From assembly GCA_965644295.1 (NCBI GenBank), contig CBFFRP010000424.1, forward strand, positions 122,611 to 186,610: DNA of 64,000 nt. Reading direction: 5' to 3'. The notes under the pieces were generated by a model, which saw only the letters and a list, made by a program, of their open reading frames with translations, searched no databases and was not told where the DNA came from. The DNA comes from Paraphysomonas bandaiensis (Eukaryota > Chrysophyceae). Position 1 is the stretch's first letter, and each line of letters opens with the position of its first letter. The position numbers and the translations under genes are program-made. Shown one piece after another: positions 1 to 11,848 of this stretch.

Positions 1-1
1 C

Positions 2-3000
2 CCCTCTCTGATACGTTGTGGGCATGATGGTGCATCAATGTACGTGACATGGATGGCGTCAACGTCATCGGGGTCTACTGTGCATGTCATCGAAGTGTCA
101 GATCTGCAACACTATTTGTCTGCACAGTCAGTTGGTGGCGACATGGAATCCCCTCGACAAGCGCAGCGCTCGCACCCCTCAACATCTATAGCTCTCTCTA
201 CCTCTAATACTGGGTCGGACGATTCGGCAGCATATTCACATTACTTGCTTTTACATGATACTGCTGCACCATCTACATCCTCTCAATTGAGTACCAGCAG
301 CATGAGCGAAGGCGTAGGGAGCAATACAGGTATCCAGGCATCGTCTCTACTTTCAATATCTTCTGTCACTGCCAGCCGTGGAGCTTCCAGAGATATTACT
401 CTCGTTTTGCGCGGTAATTTGCCCTTGTTATATTGATCAGTAATACTCATTTCTTTTGCTATAGATGGGTCTCTGATATCCTGTAAACCACCAGTGGTCA
501 GCGCGCACCACCTCTTTACCACATTGCCACAGGCTGTATCGCAGGCACCCCTAGATCCTGTGCAGATACTTCTAAGAGGCGCGGCTGGCAAGGTTAGTGC
601 AAGTGATGATGTTAAGTTTACGCGTTGTAATATCATTGATTATAACGGGGATTCAGGCCACTGTTAAGGAATCATACTCCGCCTTGCTAGCTTCCAAGAC
701 TGGAGGTGGGAGTGGGCAATGCCATGGGGCTTTTTCGGACAATGATATGACTGTACTATCGTCATCTGCCTGCACAGCCAGTAGGCTCATAGTGGACTCA
801 GATGATTCTCATTCAGTCTCTTCGGCCCCCGCAAAATCCAGAGCTAGGCAGGACTCTAGTGTATTGGATCGGACTGCTGTCCTCCCCTCTGGGAGGAGTT
901 TGCACGAGAGACTGGAACGCCACACGCGTTTACTTGAAATCATGCAACAGATACTACTCTCTGCCCCAGGAGAGGAAGGCAACGAGGCCAGTGGAGGAGA
1001 CAGAATTATGCCTGCAGGGGTAGTCGAGAATCACAACTTACTGCTGGGAGCCGTGGTACTCTGTTCCCAGCTTCAGGAAATGCAGAGACAGGGTTCAAGT
1101 GATGTATCAGCCGACGGGACAAGTGATGTGGCCAGGCAGAATCTAATGAAAGCGGGAGAAACGGTCCTACTTGATGCTGTGCGGGAGGGAATGCGGGCGG
1201 AGGTAGAGGAGCGAGTACGTAGTGGCCAGCGTGATCTTTTAAAGGAGGGATGGTCTTTAGGGGATGTATTTTTCACCCAGGTACTATTTTTGAACGGTTA
1301 TATTGTCACCAATAGACTGTAACTCGTGTAACAGCCGTCTCGATTGTGCCAAGGCCTGTGCTCAATAGCGAAAGCTTTGCACGGGAAGTTTAAAGCCTTT
1401 TCACTCAGCACTGGAAGGCGGCCCCACAATACTCGAGGCATCGTCTCAGGACCAGCAGCACATGGGACTGGAGCGTCATCTTCACTCTCCTCATCCCAGC
1501 TCCTAACAGCGGCATACTGTCTTTGCTCTCTTCTCATGGGTGTAGTGCGCGCCCCTGTAGAGGCAGAAGGAGGTGAAGATGTGGAGGGGGATATGGAGGA
1601 CGATTGGAATGACGCCAGGCTTCTCTCTCTGGCACGTAGTTCTCATGTAAGTTCATACTGTTGCCTGTCATTGCCACAGATTACTTACAGCCTGTGCAGA
1701 CGCGCCGTGCAGTTCTTTTGGTGTTGGAAGTACTGCGATACTCTTGTGAGGATTGTCGTGAGCGCGGTACTGTGGAGGTCGGCGATATTATTAGGAGGAA
1801 GTGGGAGGGAAAGCGCGTATACGATCTGTGTTATGCGCTTTTAATGGTGCGTGACATTTGGCTCTTCATGTTGTTGTCATAACTAAAGCTTTTGTCCGTA
1901 CTATGTAGAGCCATGAGTTAAGTATTGCAGTCGGATCTGTACAGAGTATAAGCAAAAGCGAATTGAATTCTCTCGAGGACTTTCATTTGGCCAAGGTGCG
2001 TGGTACATGATTCATATTGAGTGGTTGACCTATGTGCCAGAATCGGGCTGGAGGTACTCTGGTTGCGTTCGGTCATGCAGAGGCCGTATTTTCACTGTCC
2101 GTGCGCTTCCAGTGGTTTGAGGGCATTGTTAAGTCTTCCCTAGACATGGACCCCATGTCGTTACGCCCTAAACTACAGCGTCTTCTCACTGAGATGGCCG
2201 ATACAAGTGGAACTGTTGATCCTTTTCCCACTACCCTAGAGCTGGGCGAGTTCTGCTTAAATTGGCTTGAAGAACAGGGCAGGCTAGTAGAGTTGCTACG
2301 GGTAGGAAAGTACGCCCCAGTTCATATGGATAAATTTCTCAAGGTTAGTGTTTTGTTACTTCGCGTGATACGTCGTGTAAAGCTCGTTTATGTAGACGAG
2401 ACCTTACATCGGATGGCTTCGGGCTCTTGAGGAGAAGAAGTATGCTTTGGGTGCTGAAGCCACACTCGAACATTGCGCTGCTCCACAACCTGAAAAGCTA
2501 ACTACTCCCTCTCTATCCACAAAAAAAACTCTGTTGAGTATAGGGAAGCTGTGTGCTTGGGCTGGTGTCATGGAGGCAAGTGACCAAATCACTTGTGGAG
2601 AAAATGGGGGCCTCGAGACAATTGAGCGACTTGACACTGCACTTCTGCTTGTAAGGGCGGCTGAGTGTCTACGGAAAAGACTGGGTAGCAATGACAGGTA
2701 TGTACTAGGTATGCTACTTTTTGTACATTGACGTTATATATGAACAGGGTTGACAAGGGTTTTTCGGAGCCCAAATCTGCCGTATCATCATTACTAGATG
2801 CAGTCGATACATCGGATGATGATTCGGTGGAGAATCTGGCTGACAGTGCCCTACCTATTGCCCTTAGACTTCTGTTAATATCCTTCTCATCAGACAACGA
2901 CCCGTCGCTGTCAAAACTCCTCCGGAGAATATGGCGGGCAGCGGTCTCTGCTGAAATGTCATTGTGGATAAGCGTTGCTGCAACCTCTATCGAAAGTCGC

Positions 3001-3246
3001 CAGGAACTGCAAATGAGAAAAACTCTCGTCTACAGATTGCTTAGAGAGACTATCGCATATAGTGCGGAGACGGCGAAAATTGATACAGGTGGTTTGGAAG
3101 TTGAGAATCTGCCTGCAGTTGCGTGGTGCCTAAATAGCATACATGGTGACGAAGACATCGTTCCAGCTGATAAATTCGACGACACATTAACAAGGAAGCA
3201 GATGATGGTAACGATTAGGAAGTGCGCAGGCATAGCTTGTCATTAG
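2..3246 (+). CDS. NUP133: Nucleoporin Nup133-like, 3' part (5' end outside window)
   Basis: Partial gene of the nuclear-pore Y-complex scaffold. The frame is open from the window edge. Nine exons join in frame: 2-413, 465-592, 657-1280, 1335-1646, 1691-1846, 1909-1995, 2041-2343, 2396-2697 and 2748-3246, giving about 940 codons. The first ~200 residues are Ser/Thr-rich, perhaps linkers of a propeller domain. The rest reads like the helical Nup133 C-terminal half: a segment ending GDVFFTQ (family LTAADVFFRE), then a 'LGEFCLNWLEEQGR' helix (family FSDFLFRWYLEKGKR), then 'YIGWLRALEEKKYALGAEA' and 'KKTLLSIGKLCAW' (family KKKTLLGLSKLAAL). Introns are 44-64 bp. I recognise the family from this ordered set of motifs, not from a search. 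Another alpha-solenoid nucleoporin such as Nup155 is possible but fits less well. Confidence 0.75.
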
Positions 3247-3607
3247 ATTTCCAGGTAACTTTGAGTTGGAAATAGAGTAGGATAATATGTCCACGAGTAT
3301 GTGGCTAGTGCTGACACGAATTGCTGTCGGCACGACAATAATATTAAAACATCCCGGGATAGTAGCGTTGCGTTATCATGCTTGAATAAGAATCAAATTT
3401 ATTAACCTTAGACTCTACGCTAGTCGTGCTACGACAATATATCCAGCAGTCAAACAAATAAAGACACATGGCTTGTGATTTAGCTCAAGCAAATCAGTAC
3501 ATGTTAACAATACTGTTAAGGCTTTTAATAATACCCTACTGGCTTTCGCGGTATGAAGCCTACTGTGCTTGATGCTATACTTTTTGTAAGCAGGCCTAGG
3601 AGACATG
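3247..3607. other. Intergenic spacer
   Basis: AT-rich sequence after the Nup133-like stop codon. I see no coding exon, RNA gene or clear repeat unit here. Confidence 0.4.
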
Positions 3608-4453
3608 TATATTGAAAGTCTTATTATTAGCAATAGGCGTTAAAAACCTGCACCAACTTAGTAGCTAGATGAATGCTAGACAATCTAGTTAGACCTCTAC
3701 CTGTAACTAATCAGTACACACTTTTTTATCCTACTATTTAACGCTACGGAAGCTGCTTGTGCGTCGCCGCAAGCACCAAGGTGCGACCACTTCCACTCTG
3801 AGTTCTTAAGGTGAACATCCCGGATGTGTTGAGTTCTGCAATATGATGTGATATATATTGTGCAATTGAAGTGAGTTAACAGTGTGCAATAGGTAAAGTC
3901 AACTCATAGGTGTAACGGGTGATTATATAGTTACAAAGGAATTAAATTCAGTTACTGATGTGTGACTATACAAGATATAGAACTGACTGATGAACATATG
4001 ATAAACAGATGTTGCTAAGAACAGATGTTTCAACATATGTTACACGAATATGTAGTGGAGTGTTCAGAATAATAATCATAATTTCTTACTTGAAAGTGCA
4101 TTGTGTTCAACATAGCAAGGTTAAGGTTTACGTGTAGAGCAAAGAGGTAACTTCAGTGAAATGTCCAATTCGAACAGGATGCTTGACTTCAGCAGGCAGC
4201 CCGATACCTCGGTTACCCTTGAGGTGGGCCCATTCCCGGATGCCTGTTTAATTCGTCAGGGCCCAAAGACATCTACACAAGTGACACTTATTGGTGTCCC
4301 TTGTACCACACAAGCATTCTGCTATGAGTGGGCAGAAGAATATCTGCTGACTATGTTTGCGGCTCACGTTAGTTTCCCAGAGAGAGAATCTCTCCGGTAC
4401 TTATCCCCCATAACACCACGAAAAGGTGCGAGTCCGACTTTGTTGAGGGCTAT
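3608..4453 (-). repeat. R1 interspersed repeat copy A, split by a solo LTR
   Basis: Member of a family called R1 here. I define sense as running from GGAAGTGG to the TTCAATA end, so this copy is on the minus strand. The 3' half lies at 3608-3826, with the core at about 3750-3800. The 5' half lies at 4177-4453. A 350-bp insertion (3827-4176) separates them and is flanked by GGATG on both sides. Removing it gives the same join as copies B and C. The apparent 117-aa ORF at 4161-4514 lies over repeat sequence that recurs, broken, at 19.0, 48.8 and 60.1 kb. I do not treat it as a gene. Confidence 0.85.
3827..4176 (+). mobile_element. Solo LTR (copy 1), 350 bp, with 5-bp target duplication
   Basis: Starts TGTTGAGTTC and ends TTCGAACA, the TG...CA termini typical of retroviral-type LTRs. 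It is flanked by identical GGATG at 3822-3826 and 4177-4181. It interrupts R1 copy A, and the uninterrupted R1 copies show the empty site. A second copy begins at 48418. No internal retrotransposon sequence is present, so this is a solo LTR left by recombination. Orientation is arbitrary. Confidence 0.85.
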
Positions 4454-4559
4454 GGAAACAATAATATTGGTAGAGATTTTAAACAGGCTCAACAATACAA
4501 TTACAATATATTGAAATATTATATTAGCATGACTAATCAGTATATAAACAAATCCGTAG

Positions 4560-5111
4560 ATTCATTTTTTGTCATTAAGATCACAACATGACAACCGAAC
4601 CCACTACTGCTTATAGCTAATAAAATTCCACCTCGTTCTCATCCTCTGAGCCATCATCGGTGACGTCACGTCAACATCACCATATTCATCCAAAATTAAT
4701 TGAAATATGCTTGCATCCGGCCACAACTATCAATTAGCTTTCAGAAACAACAGCATATAAAAATAAATGTATAGTAGGATGCATACTCTTGCGCAACACT
4801 GATATAATAAGTTTAGCTGCGCTGAACAGGCGTTCACATGTATTGAAAGTACATACTACATGACTCATGCACCTGTACTTAGATATTTCAACTCTTCGTT
4901 TCTTAATATTTTGAGCTGACTGAAGAATTTTTTCCAACGTCAGCTTCATCATCCTCTGCATCAAGGATAAAGCAGATTTGAGGTTACTGCAACGGTCGGC
5001 TGCAATTAAAAACAGCAAAGGAACCTCGCTGACTCGATTGAGGTGCCCTACACGACAAAGCACAAACCACTGTGAGTAACACCGATGGAGTGTGATAATT
5101 GTTGTCTCCAC
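4560..5111 (-). pseudogene. hAT transposase C-terminal remnant
   Basis: On the minus strand, 5111-4734 encodes a segment with 'FNTCERLFSAAKLIIS' followed by 'RKSMHPTIHLFLYA'. This matches the hAT dimerisation domain pattern (SxxSERxFSxAG...R..L.P....LxFLK). After in-frame stops, 4690-4617 encodes an acidic tail (VTDDGSEDENEVEFY) like the tails found at 13.5 and 39.05 kb. The catalytic N-terminal part is absent and the frame is broken, so this is a relic. Confidence 0.65.
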
Positions 5112-6404
5112 ATAGACTCAATAACTCGGTGGGTGCAAGCTACAGAAGCCAACTACTATCTACATCATTATCACACGGTATTTAGCGCTGAACATGCAGT
5201 GAGAACCCGGGTGGGGAAGCGCTGAACTGAAAGTAATGTGTACATAGGTAGAGGTGCGTGGTGGCAACACTCAGCCGCACTCACTAGAGGGCCGCACGCA
5301 GTGATTAGTTACGCTGTCAATATGGGGTAACAACGATATTGATGGTCGTACTGATAGACTTAAGTCATTGTATTTAAGGCCGCAAATAGTTAGAAACAAA
5401 GTAGGTTCGAGTAGAGGGAAAAGACTGGTGGAAGCTATACTTATGTTGCTCATGATGGTCAATGGGTTGACAGTGGGAGTATAAGGGCAGGTAATGTGGT
5501 TGCTGGTAAGCAAAAACGCGCTTCTATTACATCTTATAATTATAAAACTTAAATGTTACTAAAATTAACATTTTTTATAGTCTCTTTGTTTAATACTACT
5601 ACCAGAATAGTTCTTTAAACATTTCTACTTATAAATACTGTAAATACTCCATAATTTCCCCAAAGTATCGTAATATTTCCACATTGAATAATGTTTACTT
5701 TAGGAATGATCTAAAACCTCATCCAACATCCTGATCCCACGCGCGACCCTGCGGATTCTTACCCTAAAGGACGCCCCCCTGACTAACAAAGCATTAACCT
5801 CGACTGACTCCTGTCCTCGACTAACCCTCCACACACATTCAAGAGCATAAGTGGTCGCACCTTCGTGCTTGCGGTGGCGCACAAACAACTTTCGTAGCGC
5901 TAGGTAGTAGGTTGCTAGACTTTGTACTTGTTAGTTTATAGTAGACGTTAGCTTAGCGCATCTAGGAGCTATTGCTAATAAACAGACATTACACACATCT
6001 TATATTAAGAGGAATCCTAATACTTTTTATCTATCTTCGCTTTTTTCGAACTTGTATCTAGTCATATCAATATACAATTAACAAAGACTGTAGTGAAACC
6101 AGGTATTTTATATTTTATGAACTTAGTGACAACAATTACTATTGTCTGAATATATATGCTGATGACTGTTTACTATTTATTATAATCGTAGTAGTAATCA
6201 ACCGGAAGTCAAGTTAATTACGTTTTCAGTTACTTACTTCTAAGCTTAAAGATATCAAATCTTGATATCACATCATTATTATAAAATCCACTTTTCAATA
6301 ATAAATCCGAACCGAATGCTGCCAACAATAATATTCCAAGCAAAAAATTAATAAGTGATTTCCAATTGATGCTCTAATTTGCGAATAACCGACATGCTAA
6401 TGGC
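5112..6404. other. AT-rich spacer with R1 copy H
   Basis: No credible coding exon. It contains a diverged R1 copy at about 5848-5985: the core beginning AAGTGGTCGCACC, then the TAGCGCT...GTAGG part, then an ATTGCTAATAAACAGAC end. Otherwise I see only AT-rich sequence. Confidence 0.5.
5848..5985 (+). repeat. R1 copy H (diverged)
   Basis: Shares the hairpin-forming core and the ATTGCTAATAAA-type 3' end with other R1 copies. Many substitutions suggest an old insertion. I found no target duplication. Confidence 0.6.
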
Positions 6405-7340
6405 TTATGGTAGTCTTCGTAATATCAACTCCATGTTACGTTGCATATCATTACGAATCTCCCCCATGTTATGTTGCATATCATTACGCATCTCCCCCAT
6501 GTTATGTTGCAACTCGGCAATATCATGTCGCATTTCCCCCATGTTATGTTGCAACTCGGCAATATCATGTCGCATTTCCCCCACGCTATGCTGCAACGCC
6601 CCAATATCATGCCGCATTTTCCCCATACTATGCTGCAACGATCCTATATTGTCTTGCATGCATCGTATCTGAGGGCAACATGAGTTGTATTATATTAAAG
6701 GATGTTATGATAATAATATGGGAAATACCGTATGATAAGAAGTAATAGCATTGACTCCTACCATATAATCGGCTCCTATATTACACTGCCGTGCCACTTC
6801 AGTGAAAATGAGTGCTATCAACTCATCTGACGCTTCCGGACATGAATTACGAATTTCTGAAAGTTTTGTTATTCGTAACAACAAATTACGCATACATCAC
6901 ATACTCATGCTCACTGCACTCTTTATGGTGGCTGACAGATTAGTATATAAGGAGATCTCTGAGCTTCTGAAATGCGTTCTCTGGGTATCTATCATGCGGT
7001 GTAACGCATTGATATCATCATCCGATAAATGTAGAAAGATCGCATTCACAAACTCATTCGTCACTTGTCGAACTCTATCGTCAGGTTGCTGATCTCTATC
7101 GTCTGGTTGCTGATCTCTATCGTCAGGCATATCCTCTGCTCTACGTCTAACTCTACGTCCAGGCATTCTCCTCCTCTTAAGGGGTGGGTTGTGTGTATTG
7201 TGACTATGACTGGTAACATATACATATCTCTGTCCACGGGTCGAGCCATACGACATACATGTGGATACTTCATACTGACCCTTCAAGATACCAGGTTGAC
7301 CTGAAGTCAAATCAATGACCTCCACAGCAACACACTTCAT
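6405..7340 (-). CDS. Small basic/coiled-coil protein with 14-aa repeats, function unknown
   Basis: Three exons on the minus strand join in frame: 7340-6905, 6856-6762 and 6668-6405, about 264 aa. Exon 1 encodes an N-terminal region, a basic stretch (PPLKRRRMPGRRVRRR) that could be a nuclear signal, a short DDRDQQP repeat and a helical segment. Exon 3 is almost entirely a heptad-like tandem repeat of about 14 residues (EMRHDIAELQHNMG), predicting a long coiled coil. At DNA level this is a 42-bp minisatellite. I chose the start at the first Met downstream of the microsatellite. The frame is open further upstream through the TACA array, so an extra 5' exon is possible. I do not recognise the family. 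Confidence 0.6.
6430..6660. repeat. ~42-bp coding minisatellite
   Basis: Tandem, slightly diverged units of about 42 bp, each holding CATGTTATGTTGCAACTCGG-like sequence on the plus strand. They encode the 14-residue coiled-coil repeat of the gene at 6405-7340. Confidence 0.8.
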
Positions 7341-7404
7341 CGTATTGAGAAACTGCACAGAGTGGAGTGTATATGCTTCCGTCCAAGCCCACACCAACGG
7401 ACAC

Positions 7405-7524
7405 ATACATACATACATACATACATACATACATACATACATACATACATACATACATACATACATACATACATACATACATACATACATACATACATAC
7501 ATACATACATACATACATACATAC

Positions 7525-7555
<31 letters not shown>

Positions 7556-7965
7556 CATACATACATACATACAGGCATACATACATACATACATACATAC
7601 ATACATACATACATACATACATACATACATACATACATACATACATACATACATACATACATACATACATACATACATACATACATACATACATACATAC
7701 ATACATACATACATACATACATACATACATACATACATACATACATACATACATACATACATACATACATACATACATACATACATACATACATACAGGC
7801 ATACATACATACATACATACATACATACATACATACATACATACATACATACATACATACATACATACATACATACATACATACATACATACATACATAC
7901 ATACATACATACATACATACATACATACATACATACATACATACATACATACATACATACATACA

Positions 7966-7999
<34 letters not shown>

Positions 8000-8625
8000 C
8001 ATACATACATACATACATACATACATACATACATACATACATACATACATACATACATACATACATACAGGCATACATACATACATACATACATACATAC
8101 ATACATACATACATACATACATACATACATACATACATACATACATACATACATACATACATACATACATACATACATACATACATACAACATACATACA
8201 TACATACATACATACATACATACATACATACATACATACATACATACATACATACATACATACATACATACATACATACATACATACATACATACATACA
8301 TACAGGCATACATACATACATACATACATACATACATACATACATACATACATACATACATACATACATACATACATACATACATACATACATACATACA
8401 TACATACATACATACATACATACATACATACATACATACATACATACATACATACATACATACATACATACATACATACATACATACATACATACATACA
8501 TACATACATACATACATACATACATACATACATACATACATACATACATACATACATACATACATACATACATACATACATACATACATACATACATACA
8601 TACAGGCATACATACATACATATGT
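7405..8625. repeat. (TACA)n / (TGTA)n microsatellite, about 1.2 kb
   Basis: About 300 tandem TACA units. Interruptions are few: CAGG variants near 7573, 7796, 8068, 8303 and 8603, one TTAC near 7525, one TATA near 7993 and an indel near 8189. A 4-bp unit read in triplets repeats every 12 bp without stop codons in most frames. This creates long artificial ORFs on both strands. The array lies between the divergent genes starting at 7340 (-) and 8866 (+). Confidence 0.97.
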
Positions 8626-8865
8626 CCTAATCTAGATATGGGATGATGTGATATCTTCTGAGGTCATGTGTGTGTAGATATCTGGATCTTCTCCCAGACG
8701 CAGACACTATTAAAGTAATTATGTGTATATGTGTGTATGAAGTTGTCAGCGTGTGTGTGGGTGGGTGTATGTGTTGTTGTGTTTGTATTCGAAGTGTTGA
8801 ATATTTGTCATGTTTAGTGATATTCTTTCATGTTATGTTCATATCTTCATATACACACATACACA

Positions 8866-11171
8866 ATGAGCTCACAGACAAATACCATTGAATGGAAGCA
8901 TCTGAAGTGCTCTGTGTCCCGCGAGTTTGTCGGGGGTAGAGCTGTGAGGACTGTCCTCAATAGAGTGTCTGGTCGTTCTTGTGCGCAGTTGACAGCAGTG
9001 ATTGGCCCTTCAGGATGCGGGTGATTCACACTCATGATCATACACTCATGTGGGACTAATGAATTAACAGGAAGTCGCTGTTACTCAACTGTTTGTCTGG
9101 TCGTCTCCCGAGATCTCGGTCCACTGAATTCACTGGTAGTATTCTCGTCAATGGCACATCTGCTTCATCTGGAGAATTAGCACTATGCAGCAGATACGTC
9201 AGTAGTGAGGTACATTGTATATACGCACATCTACTTTGCTTTATATTCACCAGGACAACGTACTGCCTTACCTCTCTGTGTGGGAGACGTTGTGCTTCGC
9301 CGCACTCTTCACCCTTTCCTACAAGGAGGCCAGACAAGCCACTCGGGAAGCGATCTACGCACTTGGCCTTGGAAGAATACAAGACTCAATGGTGAGCTGT
9401 GTGTCTACTGGAGAAGCTAGACAGATATCTATAGCGGCTGCAGTGGTTACGAAGCCCCCTTTCCTTTTCTTGGATGAACCTACCAGAGGAATAGATGCAC
9501 ATGCTAGCCAGTGTGTATTGGAAATGTTGCGCGGACTTGCTCACCGAGGAACTGTTGTTATATGTGCTGTTCACCAACCGAGGTATGTGCTATGGGTTTG
9601 TTCATAGTTTCCTTTGATAGTATTGTTTATTCACAGGAGTTCTATGTTCCCACTCGTAGACAATTTAATAGTTTTGTCTGAAGGAATGACAGTTTACTGC
9701 GCCCCCCCTACTGCCGCACTAACTTACCTGTCTTCGCTAGGTTTCCTTTGTCCAGATCGACTGAGTCCCTTTGAATTCCTCATTGATTTGGTGGCAGTAG
9801 ATTACACAGACACGGCAACTAGTGCAGTAGCGGCTAAGGCACAGGGACGAGTTGCTCAATTGGCAAGCAGCTGGGTTTTGCATTGTCGTCGTACAGAACA
9901 CGCTACCACACTAACATCTCCGACAGGAGTTTGTGTTACTCCTGGAAATGCCTGTATTTTTAGGGGTCTAGGTGTTTTAATGATGAGGTGGGGAAAGGGC
10001 GTAGGTCGAGGAGAGGGAGGACTGAAGATCAGAGCGACGATGTTGTTGTTTGTTGCAATTATGGGGTCTTTGCTGGCAGGTGGAGGTGATGCAGCGTGGT
10101 ACTCTCACAGCAATTTACTGATTCCCGGAATGCTTTTTCTTTTGGTTTTTGGGCAGGTTTAGAAAATTTAGATGTCTGTTTTTCCTTGAGACTTGTCTAT
10201 AGTGCATGCTAGCGGGCTTATCTACAATATTGGATTCGAGTGTGAAGCATCGAGTAGCACATGAGGAGATGCGCACAGGAATATACCCTACATTCACTTT
10301 CGTAGTCGCAACGCTTTTATGTGAGAGTACAGAAGCTATCTCGCTAATTGGTACTACGCATATGCTCCCAAAACTATTTTCCTTCTTACTTCGCCTCGTA
10401 TGCAGCACTGTTATCGTCCATTGTGTATTGGTGGCTAGGATTAGGTAGACCGTACGCAATTGACTTCTTGGTATTTCTTGGGGTGTCTTGTCTGAATACA
10501 ATGAGCGGTGTTGCACTTGGACTACTTGTGCGATCGTTTTGCTGGTATTCTTCCCGCAAGGAGGCCTGCACAACTTTTCTCGCAATTTTATCGCTCATGG
10601 TAGTTGTTAGTGGATACCCGATTCATTTACATAAAGTCCCTGAAATCTCGCACTGGATCTCCTTCATATCTGTGATACGATGGGGGTTTCAGGTGGGAGT
10701 AAGCGGTCGTATAGCTAAGTTTCTTGTGATATCGTGTTGCAGGCCTTCATGACTAATTCTTTCCAGAGATCAACTTCCAATGCAGACGCTGAACTTATTC
10801 TCGAGGTGTACAGCTTTCAGGTCGTATTCATGCAATTTCCTCTCCTTCGTATATCACCATATTTCCAGGAGTACAGCACTGCGCAGGCATCCACTGCTCT
10901 TGCTGTCCTTGTGGTTGTGATCAGCACTCTATCGGCGATGCTTCTTCACCATATTACCAGAATCAAGTAAGTTATTGTTATTCCATCATAGACCTCAGTG
11001 ACATTTTGTTGTAGCTATACGCCAGTTTCAGCTGATAATGGTGACGATGATGTGGTCTTGCACCTCTTCTCCTCTGAATCTGCTCGCCGATTGATGGGAA
11101 GCAATGCAGTTCACGTCCCTAGCAGCACGCCGCAACCAGTCCCACAAGTGGCGACGGAAGACAATATTTAA
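8866..11171 (+). CDS. ABCG-type half-transporter (White/ABCG family)
   Basis: Eight exons join in frame: 8866-9020, 9071-9209, 9254-9582, 9637-10156, 10203-10350, 10406-10692, 10743-10966 and 11015-11171, giving 652 aa, a normal half-transporter length. Order is nucleotide-binding domain then membrane domain. Walker A is GPSGCGKS, split by intron 1. Walker B and D-loop read FLFLDEPTRGIDAHAS and the switch His is in HQPRSS. The C-terminal half has hydrophobic helices, including 'LLSSIVYWWLGLG' and 'FLAILSLMVVVSGYPI', as in ABCG membrane domains. It would export a lipid-like or small hydrophobic substrate as a dimer. The Q-loop Gln position appears to be Ser (YVSSED) and the signature is VSTGE rather than VSGGE, so activity may be altered or need a partner with canonical motifs. 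The start context is CACAATGAG. Confidence 0.85.
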
Positions 11172-11848
11172 CTTCTGTGGTTTTGAGCAATATATGAATA
11201 TACGATTGAGTACCATAGAATATAATACGTCTAGCTTTTAGCAGCGCCGAACTATTTTATATAGAAAGTTCCAATATTAATTGTTGAATTTACATTATTA
11301 CTTATTCCAAGAGTATTTGGAAGAATCTTATTATCTCGTCAAGCATTTATAATAAGTAGTTTATCCTCAATATCTGATATTGGATTCCTGCTGTCGTCAA
11401 TGAGATACGTACAAAACAAATGTATGACTAATACTACTTGTCGTAAACAGTTACAATATAGAAATTCATTTAGTGCTAGTCACATAGCTAGTTATAGCAA
11501 CTGTATGTTATGTGAGGTATGACCGCATCTGTGCCCTTCATATGGACACAAGCTGCTGCACGCAGCCATACTATACACATGCAGCGCTATACGGTATACG
11601 TTTATATACAGCAGTATCATTAATCAAACAATAATAAAAAACTGAAACTAACCCATCTATCTAAACGGTTCAAGATATCAGGGAAGATCAGTCAAAACTT
11701 CCATTATTAGCCAATCAAAACCCGCCGCGTGGTAGTTGAAGTCAACGTCAGCGAATGTTAGTATTCTGGATGGTATCTTTTTATCTTTCGAGGATCCGAC
11801 AGAGATCATAATTCCAGAACTAACAGACATATTCATACGATTGGAAAG
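11172..11848. other. Intergenic spacer
   Basis: AT-rich, nothing recognised apart from probable 3' and 5' untranslated sequence of the neighbouring genes. Confidence 0.4.

Noticed and set aside
4161-4514. 117-aa ORF inside R1 copy A as a conserved gene
   Set aside because: Other R1 copies carry the same DNA with frameshifts and stops, and the ORF's first codons lie inside the inserted LTR. Conservation is of the repeat, not a protein.
6897-8646. ORFs of up to 574 codons across the TACA array (MYVC and HTYI repeats on both strands)
   Set aside because: They follow automatically from a 4-bp repeat whose triplet reading has no stop codons. All frames show it, so it is not evidence of a protein.
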